Below are positions 33,565 through 42,087 of a stretch of DNA of 64,000 nt, in pieces. A program made the position numbers and the translations under genes. Source of the DNA: JACPVF01 sp964502095. Its GTDB lineage: Bacteria > Chloroflexota > Anaerolineae > Anaerolineales > Villigracilaceae. A model generated the notes under the pieces. It did no database searches. It was given only the letters and a program-made list of their open reading frames with translations, and was not told where the DNA came from. The stretch covers positions 1 through 64,000 of the forward strand of contig CAZCUF010000009.1 in assembly GCA_964502095.1 (NCBI GenBank), written 5' to 3'. Positions within the stretch are counted from its first letter, which is position 1. Every line of letters starts with the position of its first letter.

Positions 33565-34323
33565 TTACATCATGGCCATGCCGCCGTCCACGCCGAGCAC
33601 CTGCCCGGTGATGAACGCGGCTTGGTCGGAGGCGAGGAAAGCCACAGCATACGCGACTTCTTCCGGCTGTCCTTTGCGCGCCAACGGGACCAACTTGATG
33701 GCGGCCTCCAGCGTTTCAGGCGACATTGCATCGAGGATTTCCGTGTCCACGAAGCCCGGCGCCACCGCGTTGACCGTGATGTTGCGCGCCGCCACTTCAC
33801 GCGCCAGCGCTTTGGTGAACCCGATCTGGCCGGCTTTGGATGCGGAGTAATTCGTCTGTCCGGGGTTGCCCATTTGCCCCGCCACCGAAGCGATACTGAT
33901 CACGCGCCCATAGCGTTTGCGCATCATGTGTTTGACCGCGGCCTTCGAACAATTGAACGTGCTTTTTAAATTGGTGGTGATCACCGCGTCCCAATCGGTT
34001 TCCGGCATCATCATGATCAACTGATCGCGTGTAATACCCGCATTATTGACCAGAATGCTCAAATCCCCAAACGTATCCACTGCATGTTTAATCAGCGCCT
34101 CGGCCTGTTTGAAATCCGACACATCGGCCTGGCAGGCGGAGGCCTTCCCGCCCGCGTCCTGAATTTGTTTTACCACTTCATCGGCGGCCTGCGACGACTT
34201 GTTGTAATTCACGATCACCGCCGCGCCGCGCGCCGCCAGTTCGAGGGCGATGGCGCGCCCAATGCCGCGCGAACCGCCGGTGACCAATGCAATCCGATTT
34301 TCAAGCGATAAAGTCGAAGGCAT
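33565..34323 (-). CDS. fabG: 3-oxoacyl-ACP reductase FabG (SDR family)
   Basis: 252 residues. Short-chain dehydrogenase with NADP site TGGSRGIGRAIA, NNAGITRD, catalytic Ser in ISIASVAGQ and YSASK (Tyr-x3-Lys). The length and motifs match FabG of fatty acid synthesis, though other SDR substrates are possible because no other fab genes are adjacent. It heads the Asp23-nusB-tat run. Confidence 0.9.
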   Translation of the reverse strand: MPSTLSLENRIALVTGGSRGIGRAIALELAARGAAVIVNYNKSSQAADEVVKQIQDAGGKASACQADVSDFKQAEALIKHAVDTFGDLSILVNNAGITRDQLIMMMPETDWDAVITTNLKSTFNCSKAAVKHMMRKRYGRVISIASVAGQMGNPGQTNYSASKAGQIGFTKALAREVAARNITVNAVAPGFVDTEILDAMSPETLEAAIKLVPLARKGQPEEVAYAVAFLASDQAAFITGQVLGVDGGMAMM

Positions 34324-34360
34324 TTCAATCTCCTGATTTACGATTATACATCATGATGTT

Positions 34361-35041
34361 TTACGGATTCTTTACGCCCTGTTCCGGTTTTTGTTTCAAA
34401 CCCAGCGCGAGCGCCAGCCCGCCGGCCACAACCATTCCTCCGGCCCATAAAAATACATCCTGCCAGAACTGAAGCGGAAATAAACGGATGAGCGTATCTG
34501 AATAAAGGAACAGCCAGGTGTTGCCTTTGAAAAACAAACCGTGGAACCAGACGAAGAAATCCCAAAAGGAAGTGGCCGCGAACAGGCCGAACGCCGCCAC
34601 CAAGCCGAGCATCAGCCAGCCGCCCCGCCTCAATCCCTGACGATAAACCTGTGCCCATTTCCCGCGCCAGGCCCAAACTCCGAGCACGGCCAGAAGAGCC
34701 AGCGCGATATACCAGGCGCGCAGGAATCCCTGAACCACACCTTTGACATCGTGCATGTGACTCAGCTCGCGCTCGTTATACAGCGGCGATCCATCGGCGA
34801 ACTTCAAATCGCCGAGATAGGAAACGTCGGCGTTGTTGACCAGATAATTCAACGCGTATGGCGCCCAATGCAGGCGGTCTTGAGTCGTAAAGCCATATTC
34901 GTCGGAAGGGAAATAGGGCATGTGGTATTCCACTTGCAGGAACCACGGCATCAGCAGAACGCGCACCGCGAATCCCAACAGCGCGAGGGGAACGAGAAGA
35001 GTGACCAGCCAGGACGACGAATTTTTGATTGTGTTTTTCAT
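34361..35041 (-). CDS. DUF1461 (TIGR01906-like) integral membrane protein
   Basis: About 226 residues, four predicted membrane helices and a large extracytoplasmic loop after the first helix (YHMPYFPSDEYGFTTQDRLH, then NERELSHMHDVKGVV), where the conserved HMHDV segment of the family lies. Function unknown. The start at 35041 overlaps the upstream stop as ATGA. The longer frame to 35101 is not protein-like. Confidence 0.85.
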   Translation of the reverse strand: MKNTIKNSSSWLVTLLVPLALLGFAVRVLLMPWFLQVEYHMPYFPSDEYGFTTQDRLHWAPYALNYLVNNADVSYLGDLKFADGSPLYNERELSHMHDVKGVVQGFLRAWYIALALLAVLGVWAWRGKWAQVYRQGLRRGGWLMLGLVAAFGLFAATSFWDFFVWFHGLFFKGNTWLFLYSDTLIRLFPLQFWQDVFLWAGGMVVAGGLALALGLKQKPEQGVKNP

Positions 35042-36588
35042 TGTAGTATTTTCACCTCGCCGCCGATGACAAAGCGAATCACCATATCGTTTACGATCCA
35101 TTCGATCGGCGCGCGGTCGTCTGTGAAGACGGTGGTGGTTTCATAGCCCGGTTTGAGATTGGCAAACGTGGTCTGCATGGCATTCAGCAGTAACGGATTC
35201 GTATTTGGGTCCTGCGAGAGCGCCACAAGATTCACGGCAAAATTTTCATTGCTGGTGGACTGCTTCGTGGCGAAGATCATGGTGTTGAGCGTGCCGGGAA
35301 TATCCATCACATGCACGGAGGGGAAGACGGCCGCCATCGTGGTAGCCAGTCCGTTGATCAGGCGGCGGTCGCCGGGAACGCTGGCGGCGTTGATGGTCAG
35401 CACCCCGGTATCGGTCAGGTGTGAGGCGCAGATTTCAAAAAATTCCCGAGTGGTCATGTGCGGAGGAATATAAGGCGGGCGATACGCGTCGACCGCGATG
35501 ATGTCGTAGAGATATTTGCTTTCTTCGAGTCCCAGCCGGCCGTCGCCGATGTGCACATTCAGGTTGGGCATGTTCATGTCGAAATATTTTCGCCCTATTT
35601 CCACGATCTTCGGGTCGATCTCGAAGCCGTCGATTGGCAGGCCGTTATAGACCGAGGTGGCAAGCCGCGCCGTGGTGCCTGCGGCCAACCCCACAATCGC
35701 CATGCGCTTCACATCCGATGGACGTTCACCGGAATTGAAATATGGCCCAACCAAAAACTGTTCCCACGGCCCGCCGTACTGCATCGTGTTCGGATTGTAT
35801 TCCGAGTGAACTCCCTGACCTTCATTGAGCCGCAATAACGTGAAGCCGTTGATCTCCTGCACTTGAATATAGTTGTAAGCCGACTCGGTTTCATAGACCT
35901 GGCCGTCCACCGCTTTGATCGCTTGATTTGCAAAGATAACGGCCACAACGATCAAAACTATCGGCATCCAAAGATAAATCAATAGCGCGCGCCGGTTGGC
36001 ATACAGCCCAAGCCCAGCCAGGGCTACGATCAACAAAAGCAGGCTGAAAGAGAAAAAAGTTAATCGTGTGCCGATGGTGGGAATGGTGACCAGCACCGGC
36101 AGGAACGTGCCGATGAACGAACCGAGCGTCGAGATGGCGTAGATCGAGCCGGATACAACGCCCGCACTTTTGGGATCGTCCACGCTCAGGCGAATCGCAA
36201 ACGGGGAGATCGTTCCAAGCAAGGTGACCGGTACGCTGAATAAAATCAAAACCGCCACAAATGAGCCGGCCAGTATGCTGACTTGCAGGCCCTCGAAAGC
36301 GGTCGCCGCGGACCGGAGGACTGGTCCCGCGATATACGGCACGAGTCCCAGCGTGAACGCGCCCCACGCCAGCACTCGATACAACGCGGCGGGTGTGGGG
36401 TTTTTATCTGCCCAGCGCCCGCCGAGGAAGTAACCGGCCGTTAGATAAATAAGAATCAGCCCGATGATGCTGGCCCATACTAGATTGCTCGTCCCGAATA
36501 CGTTGCCGATCAGGCGCGAAGCGGCTAATTCCGCGGCCAGTGTGGTCATGCCCGAAATGAAAACAGTGAATAGGAGATATTTCTTCAT
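35038..36588 (-). CDS. Fused membrane/spermidine synthase-like methyltransferase-fold protein
   Basis: 516 residues. Seven or so N-terminal membrane helices (from MKKYLLFTVFISGMTTLAAE) are followed by a Rossmann domain with VGLAAGTTARLATS, GFEIDP, HIGDGRLGLEE and IIAVDAYRPPYIPPHMTTREF, which resembles spermidine synthase. Such fusions are widespread, and aminopropyl transfer has rarely been shown for them. Coupled to the DUF1461 gene by ATGA overlap. Confidence 0.87.
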   Translation of the reverse strand: MKKYLLFTVFISGMTTLAAELAASRLIGNVFGTSNLVWASIIGLILIYLTAGYFLGGRWADKNPTPAALYRVLAWGAFTLGLVPYIAGPVLRSAATAFEGLQVSILAGSFVAVLILFSVPVTLLGTISPFAIRLSVDDPKSAGVVSGSIYAISTLGSFIGTFLPVLVTIPTIGTRLTFFSFSLLLLIVALAGLGLYANRRALLIYLWMPIVLIVVAVIFANQAIKAVDGQVYETESAYNYIQVQEINGFTLLRLNEGQGVHSEYNPNTMQYGGPWEQFLVGPYFNSGERPSDVKRMAIVGLAAGTTARLATSVYNGLPIDGFEIDPKIVEIGRKYFDMNMPNLNVHIGDGRLGLEESKYLYDIIAVDAYRPPYIPPHMTTREFFEICASHLTDTGVLTINAASVPGDRRLINGLATTMAAVFPSVHVMDIPGTLNTMIFATKQSTSNENFAVNLVALSQDPNTNPLLLNAMQTTFANLKPGYETTTVFTDDRAPIEWIVNDMVIRFVIGGEVKILQ

Positions 36589-36645
36589 ATTTGGAATGGC
36601 GCGATTATACCGTGCTATACTTCCACGCTAAAGGAGCGGCGCATC

Positions 36646-37260
36646 GTGTATATTGCCCATTATTATCGCGAGGAAAACTACCGCAAAATCGTCGAATTCA
36701 TGCGCGCGAACGAATTCGCGACTCTGGCGGCGTTCGACGGCGAAAAGCCGGTGGCGAGTCACTTGCTGGTGGAAGTGACCGGGGAAAAGGATCGTTTACT
36801 GGTGATCAGTCACATGGCGAAGGCCAACCCTTTGTGGAAATCGCTCGATCCGGGGAACGAAGTGTTGCTTATGTTTCAGGGACCGCACACTTATATTTCG
36901 GCGACCTGGTATGACCACGTCAATGTGCCGACGTGGAATTATCAAAGCGTGCATGCCTACGGCCTCCCAAAATTGATCGCAGATCACGATGAAGCTTATG
37001 CGGCGTTGAGTCGTTTGATCCAACGGCATGAGTCGAATCCGGAGTACCGACTCGAGACTCTCCCGCAGGATTATGTGAGAAAGGAAATGAACGGCATTGT
37101 GGTCTTTCAAGTGGAGATCACGCGCCTGGAGGCGGCGTTCAAATTGAGTCAGAACCGCAACGCGCACGATTATCAAAATATCATCATCCAGCTCGAAAAG
37201 CGGCCGGATGAGTTTTCGCACAAGGTTGCGCAGGCGATGCAGGAGAACCATCCCGCCTGA
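36646..37260 (+). CDS. PaiB-like FMN-binding protein
   Basis: 204 residues from a GTG start with AAAGGAG 12 bases upstream. The PaiB pattern is clear: MYIAHYYREENYRKIVEFMR, FATLAAFDGEKPVASHL, GPHTYISATWYDHVNVPTWN. This is a split-barrel flavin-binding family, often annotated as transcriptional regulators although enzymatic roles are possible. A TATACT box lies at 36616-36621. It ends at a terminator. Confidence 0.93.
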   Translation: MYIAHYYREENYRKIVEFMRANEFATLAAFDGEKPVASHLLVEVTGEKDRLLVISHMAKANPLWKSLDPGNEVLLMFQGPHTYISATWYDHVNVPTWNYQSVHAYGLPKLIADHDEAYAALSRLIQRHESNPEYRLETLPQDYVRKEMNGIVVFQVEITRLEAAFKLSQNRNAHDYQNIIIQLEKRPDEFSHKVAQAMQENHPA

Positions 37261-37327
37261 GAATATCGTCTCGGGAAATCATCTTGACGAAAGCCCGCCC
37301 GCAGACTAAAATCCAGCCGCTGTCTTT

Positions 37328-37358
37328 GCGCCTCCAATTACGCAGGGAGGCGCGTTTT
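37328..37358 (+). terminator. Intrinsic terminator after the paiB-like gene
   Basis: GCGCCTCC (37328-37335), 10-base loop, GGAGGCGC (37346-37353), then GTTTTC. Confidence 0.7.
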
Positions 37359-37378
37359 CTGTCAATAACGGAGTTTGA

Positions 37379-37918
37379 ATGACGCTGGACGATTCCACAT
37401 TGATGCCGGAACCTGAAGAAGAAGATCAGCCTCAGGTCACACAGATGACGCAGGCCAGCGCCTCTTCGATCCGGGCCGATCTGGTACGCATGCACCAAAG
37501 CGCGGCGCAGACGGTTGTTTCGAGCGACGCAGGACTTCACCAGTCGGCGGCGTTGGAAGTGAAGACAGAGAACGCGGCCGCGCACGAATCCGCTTTGGGA
37601 TTGGTCAATGCGGTGACGGTGAACATGGAGAACAGCGGCGCGGGCGCTTTGCTCGCAGAAACTGTCCAGATGAACGGTTACGCCGGTGCAGTGATAGCGG
37701 AAAATGCCGAGGTGGGTACTGCTTATGTCGGTGTAGTGGCAGGCCGCGAGGTCCGCGCACAGCGGATTGAATCGGTGGTGATGCTGGCCCGGCACGTCGA
37801 AGGCGACGTTCAAGTGATGTTGGACGCGCGCGGCGCATTGATCGCCGGCCTGCTCGGCGGCGCTCTGGCCGGTTCGATCCTGTTGATCGGGCGATTGTTG
37901 TTCGGAAGAAAATCGTAA
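37379..37918 (+). CDS. Tail-anchored repetitive protein, possible small beta-solenoid
   Basis: 179 residues, no recognised family. An acidic N-terminus (about 20 residues) is followed by roughly 130 residues of short rows rich in Ala, Val and Gly with regular spacing (for example VNAVTVNMENSGAG, LLAETVQMNGYAG, VIAENAEVGTAYVG, VVAGREVRAQRIES), the look of a small right-handed beta-helix such as bactofilins. A C-terminal membrane helix (LIAGLLGGALAGSILLIGRLL) ends in a basic GRKS. It would sit on the inner face of the membrane. CGGAG precedes the ATG. A short hairpin follows at 37923-37940. Confidence 0.75.
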   Translation: MTLDDSTLMPEPEEEDQPQVTQMTQASASSIRADLVRMHQSAAQTVVSSDAGLHQSAALEVKTENAAAHESALGLVNAVTVNMENSGAGALLAETVQMNGYAGAVIAENAEVGTAYVGVVAGREVRAQRIESVVMLARHVEGDVQVMLDARGALIAGLLGGALAGSILLIGRLLFGRKS

Positions 37919-38003
37919 ATCCCCCGGCTTCGGCTGGGTGAAATTTATTCTAGAGAGCGAAGGTAACTCCGATCATGGAGTGAGAGGCGCTCGAGGAGAC
38001 AAG

Positions 38004-38678
38004 ATGGAAAGAGTTGTATTGAAGGCGACCAAGCGCGATGTGACCGGCAAGCACGTCAAGGCCATGCGCCGTTCCGGTCAATTGCCGGGAATTATTTATG
38101 GCCGCCACGTCAGCCCCGTTAGCATTGCCTTGGACGCGCACAGCGCTTCGTTGGCGCTCGCCAAACTCACATCGTCCAGTCTGGTAACGATCGATGTGGA
38201 TGGCACGGAATATCCGGCGTTAGTGCGCGAGAAACAGCGCAACTACGTTAAAAGCACTTTATTGCATGTGGATTTCCTGGCTGTAAACTTAAAGGAGAAG
38301 ATTCGCACGAGCGTGAACATCGAAATCACCGGCCTTTCGTTGGCGGTGAAGGATTTCAACGCGGTGCTGGTCAATCATCTCACTCAGCTTGAGGTGGAAT
38401 GTCTGCCCACCGATTTGCCCGAGCGGTTCGTGGTGGACCTCGACCCGATCAAACAAGTTGGCGATGCGATTCACGTGCGCGATATCGTCGTTTCGGACAA
38501 TGTGCGCGTGCTGGACGACCCCGATGAAATGATCGTGGTTGCCACGTATGCGAAGGAAGAGGAAGTGGAAACTCCTGCGGTGGCCGCCGAAGCGGCTGTG
38601 CCGGAGACCGCGGCCGAGCCGGAACTTTCAGTGGAGCGCGGCAAGAAGGAAGAAGAAGGCGAAAAAGAGAAGAAGTAA
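38004..38678 (+). CDS. rplY: 50S ribosomal protein L25 (Ctc type)
   Basis: About 224 residues. An N-terminal 5S rRNA-binding domain (ATKRDVTGKHVKAMRRSGQLPG, YGRHVSPVSI) plus the C-terminal TL5/Ctc domain and an acidic-to-basic low-complexity tail. I start at the ATG at 38004, directly preceded by GAGGAGACAAG; the frame opens 22 codons earlier. A strong terminator follows. Confidence 0.95.
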   Translation: MERVVLKATKRDVTGKHVKAMRRSGQLPGIIYGRHVSPVSIALDAHSASLALAKLTSSSLVTIDVDGTEYPALVREKQRNYVKSTLLHVDFLAVNLKEKIRTSVNIEITGLSLAVKDFNAVLVNHLTQLEVECLPTDLPERFVVDLDPIKQVGDAIHVRDIVVSDNVRVLDDPDEMIVVATYAKEEEVETPAVAAEAAVPETAAEPELSVERGKKEEEGEKEKK

Positions 38679-38691
38679 ATCTTCTTCATGG

Positions 38692-38729
38692 AACAGACCG
38701 CGGCATCCAAGCCGCGGTCTGTTTTTTTA
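38692..38729. terminator. Bidirectional intrinsic terminator between rplY and the Nudix gene
   Basis: A 13-base perfect stem, 38692-38704 with 38711-38723, loop ATCCAA, followed by a T-run on the plus strand. Confidence 0.93.
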
Positions 38730-39332
38730 ATTCAACCCAAGCGCGGCGAGAAATTCCACGGTCATGCGCGCGGTGGCGCCCCATAGCAATTCGCCGTCGA
38801 ACGGATGATAGGCGATCAAAGTCTTCGTCGTGCCCTGCCGCGTGAATTCCCAGCGATTATGTTGATCGGCCAGCCAATTCAACGGGATGGTGAACACGCG
38901 CGCCACCTCATCTTTCCCGACGCTGAACACGTACGGCCATGAAGCGACGATGCCTACGATCGGAACGACCCGAAAACTGCTGACCGTTATCATGGCATTC
39001 AGCCGCCCGAGCACGCGTACGTCGCCCGGATGAATCCCCACCTCTTCCTCGGCCTCGCGCAGGGCGGTTTGCTCGGGTGTGATTTCGCCTTCATTGCATG
39101 CGCCGCCCGGAAAAGAGACTTGCCCCTTATGCAGTTCAACCCGGTCTGTGCGGCGCGTGTAAAGCACATGCCATTGTTCGTCGAAATGAATCAACGGCAC
39201 CAGCACCGCCGCGCACTTCAGAACCGTCTCAGGCCCGAAATCCATTTCGGCGTATTCGCCGCCGCGGGTCGCGCGCGCGTCTTGATGCAATCTTTCGGCG
39301 ATGAGTTGTTCTGTAAGAGCCTGCATGAACAT
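38727..39332 (-). CDS. Nudix hydrolase, CoA-pyrophosphatase type
   Basis: 201 residues. The Nudix box spans GACNEGEITPEQTALREAEE and ends EVGI, with the LHKGQVSFPGG segment before it that marks the CoA diphosphatase (NudL/YeaB) subgroup. It would hydrolyse CoA or related nucleoside diphosphate derivatives to phosphopantetheine plus adenosine bisphosphate. Start ATG 39332 or the ATG two codons on; no good ribosome site is seen. It follows a TPR/zinc-ribbon gene by 12 bases. Confidence 0.9.
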   Translation of the reverse strand: MFMQALTEQLIAERLHQDARATRGGEYAEMDFGPETVLKCAAVLVPLIHFDEQWHVLYTRRTDRVELHKGQVSFPGGACNEGEITPEQTALREAEEEVGIHPGDVRVLGRLNAMITVSSFRVVPIVGIVASWPYVFSVGKDEVARVFTIPLNWLADQHNRWEFTRQGTTKTLIAYHPFDGELLWGATARMTVEFLAALGLN

Positions 39333-39344
39333 AAAAAATGGAAG

Positions 39345-39884
39345 TTACTCTCCGCGTACCGGGCTTCCGCAATACGCGCATTCCGCGGTGGCGTCGTCCA
39401 GCCATTCGATTTCGTCCGTGCGCACGACCGCGCCGCAGGATGGACAATGGGTGGGCAGGGATGGCCGCTGGCCGGGAACGACCGATTGGGAGAAATTCGC
39501 CTTTCCGGCCAATAGCTGTTGGACGAGGGCGCCGAGCTCATCGGCTTCCTTGTTCAGGCCGCGCTCTTTGAGCTCTCCAACGATACGATTCCCCGCGTTG
39601 AATACCTTTCCGAATTGGCCGCGTTGCGAAAATAGATGTAGTCCGTGTTTGAGATCGGTCATGCCGCGCGGCGCCTGATTCGCCAAAACGCTGGCGCGTC
39701 CCGCCTGCAAATAGATCATCGGCGCGCGCGGACCGCGGCGGGCTTCCGCATTGCGGGCGAATTGTTCGTATGCATCGGCCGCGCCCGCGAAATCTCCGGC
39801 GGCCATTAATTGATTGGCGCGCCGTAACAGAGGTGGAACCTGGCCCGCGCCCTGGCGAAACGGACGACCAAAAGCTCTGCGCAT
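39345..39884 (-). CDS. TPR-like protein with C-terminal zinc ribbon
   Basis: 179 residues. Helical repeats of TPR type (ANQLMAAGDFAGAADAYEQF, then IYLQAGRASVLANQ) occupy the first two thirds. Two CxxC pairs (HCPSCGAVV and CAYCGSPV) form a zinc ribbon at the end. Likely a cytoplasmic protein-interaction module; role unknown. It lies between trmI and the Nudix gene on the same strand with 9-12 base gaps. Confidence 0.8.
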   Translation of the reverse strand: MRRAFGRPFRQGAGQVPPLLRRANQLMAAGDFAGAADAYEQFARNAEARRGPRAPMIYLQAGRASVLANQAPRGMTDLKHGLHLFSQRGQFGKVFNAGNRIVGELKERGLNKEADELGALVQQLLAGKANFSQSVVPGQRPSLPTHCPSCGAVVRTDEIEWLDDATAECAYCGSPVRGE

Positions 39885-39893
39885 AAAAACTCC

Positions 39894-40745
39894 TTATTCT
39901 TCCTCGTATGGCGCCGCGCCGATCTCCTCGGTCAATTCTTTTCCGCGCTCGTCATTGGTCGGCTCGATGCGGCGCGCAAAGATCAGGAACCCGGTGTGCG
40001 CCACCATGCGGTCCGTGGGACGGATGCGCGCCGGTTCGGATTTGTAATAGCGGAGCAAAATCTCACAGGTATCGATGAAAGCAAAACGATTGCGGCGCAG
40101 TGCGTATAAAGTTTTCTCGACCTGATTGAACGTGGGAATCAAAGTGCAGAAATATCCGCCGGGCTTGAGCGCCGCGCGTACCTGCCCGGTGTAATCGTAG
40201 GGATTGGCTACATCGAGGAAGAACGCGTCCACATTCGTTTCGTCGAAGCCTTCAGCGATGTCGCGCAGTTTGAAGTCCACGCGTGACGCGAGGCCGACGC
40301 GCTCCAAATTCTTGCGCGCCAGATTCTGCGTATCCTGTTTTTGTTCGTAGGAGATCACGCGTCCCTCGGCGCCGACCGTGTGCGCCAGCGCGATGGTCAT
40401 CGAGCCGGAGCCGGTGCCTGCTTCCATTACAGTCTGGCCGGGGCCGATGCCCATCGTCACAAGGATAAAGCCGATATCTTTCGGATAGAGAATTTGCGTA
40501 TTGCGTGGCAGTTCGGTCAGAACATCTGCCAGCGAGGGCTGAAGTAAAAAGAACGGCGCGCCGAGATGACTGAAAACCTGCGATCCCCACGCTTTACCGA
40601 TCAGGTCGTTATGCTGTAATATGCCGCGGTGAGTTTGCAGTTCAGCATCCGCCTGCAGGGTCAGGATGAAGTGCTTGTGGCGCAGTCCAACCAGTTGGGC
40701 CAGGTCGCCCGCGCGGGCAATGGGGGAGGAGGAAGTGATCGGCAT
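39894..40745 (-). CDS. tRNA (adenine-N1)-methyltransferase TrmI
   Basis: About 283 residues. N-terminal beta-domain, then a Rossmann methyltransferase domain with VMEAGTGSGSMTIALAHTVG, ISYEQKQDTQNLARKNLE and DAFFLDVANPYDY. Family members methylate A58 (and A57 in archaea) in the T-loop. The C-terminal acidic tail is short. I choose the ATG at 40745 (MPITSSS); a TAAGAT box ends 7 bases before it, so the message may be leaderless. The frame is open to 40823. Confidence 0.92.
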   Translation of the reverse strand: MPITSSSPIARAGDLAQLVGLRHKHFILTLQADAELQTHRGILQHNDLIGKAWGSQVFSHLGAPFFLLQPSLADVLTELPRNTQILYPKDIGFILVTMGIGPGQTVMEAGTGSGSMTIALAHTVGAEGRVISYEQKQDTQNLARKNLERVGLASRVDFKLRDIAEGFDETNVDAFFLDVANPYDYTGQVRAALKPGGYFCTLIPTFNQVEKTLYALRRNRFAFIDTCEILLRYYKSEPARIRPTDRMVAHTGFLIFARRIEPTNDERGKELTEEIGAAPYEEE

Positions 40746-40800
40746 CGAGGGAATCTTATCACTAATGGTCAACCGCTGAACAATGAGCAGGGAATTGGAA

Positions 40801-42045
40801 TTATTTCTCCTGAATTTCCACATCGATCAGCTTATCGCCGGGCAGCGCGGACGGGCTATGCTCTGCTTCGCGCGGCGTGAGTTTTTCCAAAACGTCCAAC
40901 CCGCTTAGGACACGCCCGAAGATCGTATAACTTCCATCGAGTTGCGGCTCCGGCATAAATGTGATGAAGAACTGCGCGCTATTTGTATCCGGCCCGGAAT
41001 TAGCCATTGCCACGATGCCGGGCGAATCGAACTTCAAAGTTGAATTGATCTCATTCTTGAAAAAATAACCGGCGTTCCCGAGGCCTGTTCCGCTTGGATC
41101 GCCGCTTTGCGCGACGACGCCCGCGATGACGCGGTGAAACGTGATATTGTCGAACCAGCCCTGCCGCGCCAGAAAGACGAACGAATTTACAGCCAGGGGC
41201 GCCTTGTCTGCGAATAGCTCGATGGCCGCATCACCCTTTTCGGTATGTAAAATGGCGGTGTATTGTTTGGCTGGGTCGATCGAGAACGGCGGGCATGTCT
41301 TAAACTGACGTTTGCTCAATGCCAGCAGGCTGACAGCCGAATCGATGCTGTTGTAACTTAACGCAAACGAACCTTGAACTTCTCCATTGAGCATGACGAC
41401 CGGGAGCCTGATGATTCCCAGCGTGCGCGCCGCTTCATACATGGACTTCATCCTGTTGACCGTTTCGTCGCTGGTCAGCGCCGCCGCGAATTGACCCGCG
41501 TCCAGCCCGAGCGCGGGAGCCAGCTGATTCAACCACGACTCGAACGCAGTAGGCGTAAGCGAATCCCATTCGTCGCTTCTTTGAAACAGTGCGTCGTACA
41601 TCGGCCAAAATTGATTTTGATCCCCGGCCGCGATGGAGGCTTGTACCGCCAGTTCGCTTTTATCCAGCCCGTCGATCAGCGGCACAGGCCGAAAAACGAC
41701 GCGCACTTCGTTGGGATGATTATGCACTACGTTACTGACCACCGCCGCCATCGAACGACAAATCGGCGCTTGAAAATCGCAATATTCAACGAGCGTGACA
41801 GAGGCGTCCTCAGTGCCAATGGAGTAATCCGAGGCGCTGACCGCGGGAATGATCGCGGCGGCGGCTTGAGTCGGCTCCGGCGCCACAACCGAACACCCCA
41901 CTTCCTGCACGGCTGTTGCGGTGACTGTCGGTGTAGGCGTTATGGCTGGTAAATTTGGCGTTGACGTTGCGGAAGACTGATTCGATGAGGCGCAGGCCGC
42001 AAGAAGAAAGATGAATGGAAAAAGTAGAAAAGTTTTGAGTCTCAT
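40801..42045 (-). CDS. Lipoprotein fusing a DsbA-like thioredoxin domain to a cyclophilin
   Basis: 414 residues. Lipobox FLLAAC with Cys18, then a Thr/Pro linker. A thioredoxin-fold domain of the DsbA/Thioredoxin_4 type occupies about 70-250, with cis-Pro in RLPVVML (215). A cyclophilin peptidyl-prolyl isomerase domain occupies about 260-412, with FHRV (303-306), AQSGDP and TNSAQFFI. The DsbA active site normally CPYC reads A93-P-I-C96, so the first Cys is missing; an extra Cys89 lies four residues before. It would work outside the membrane in folding of exported proteins. It follows a HEXXH protein gene on the same strand. Confidence 0.92.
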   Translation of the reverse strand: MRLKTFLLFPFIFLLAACASSNQSSATSTPNLPAITPTPTVTATAVQEVGCSVVAPEPTQAAAAIIPAVSASDYSIGTEDASVTLVEYCDFQAPICRSMAAVVSNVVHNHPNEVRVVFRPVPLIDGLDKSELAVQASIAAGDQNQFWPMYDALFQRSDEWDSLTPTAFESWLNQLAPALGLDAGQFAAALTSDETVNRMKSMYEAARTLGIIRLPVVMLNGEVQGSFALSYNSIDSAVSLLALSKRQFKTCPPFSIDPAKQYTAILHTEKGDAAIELFADKAPLAVNSFVFLARQGWFDNITFHRVIAGVVAQSGDPSGTGLGNAGYFFKNEINSTLKFDSPGIVAMANSGPDTNSAQFFITFMPEPQLDGSYTIFGRVLSGLDVLEKLTPREAEHSPSALPGDKLIDVEIQEK

Positions 42046-42087
42046 GCTGTGTTTCCGGGTCTTCTGCTCGATTGCTTATAGCATAAC

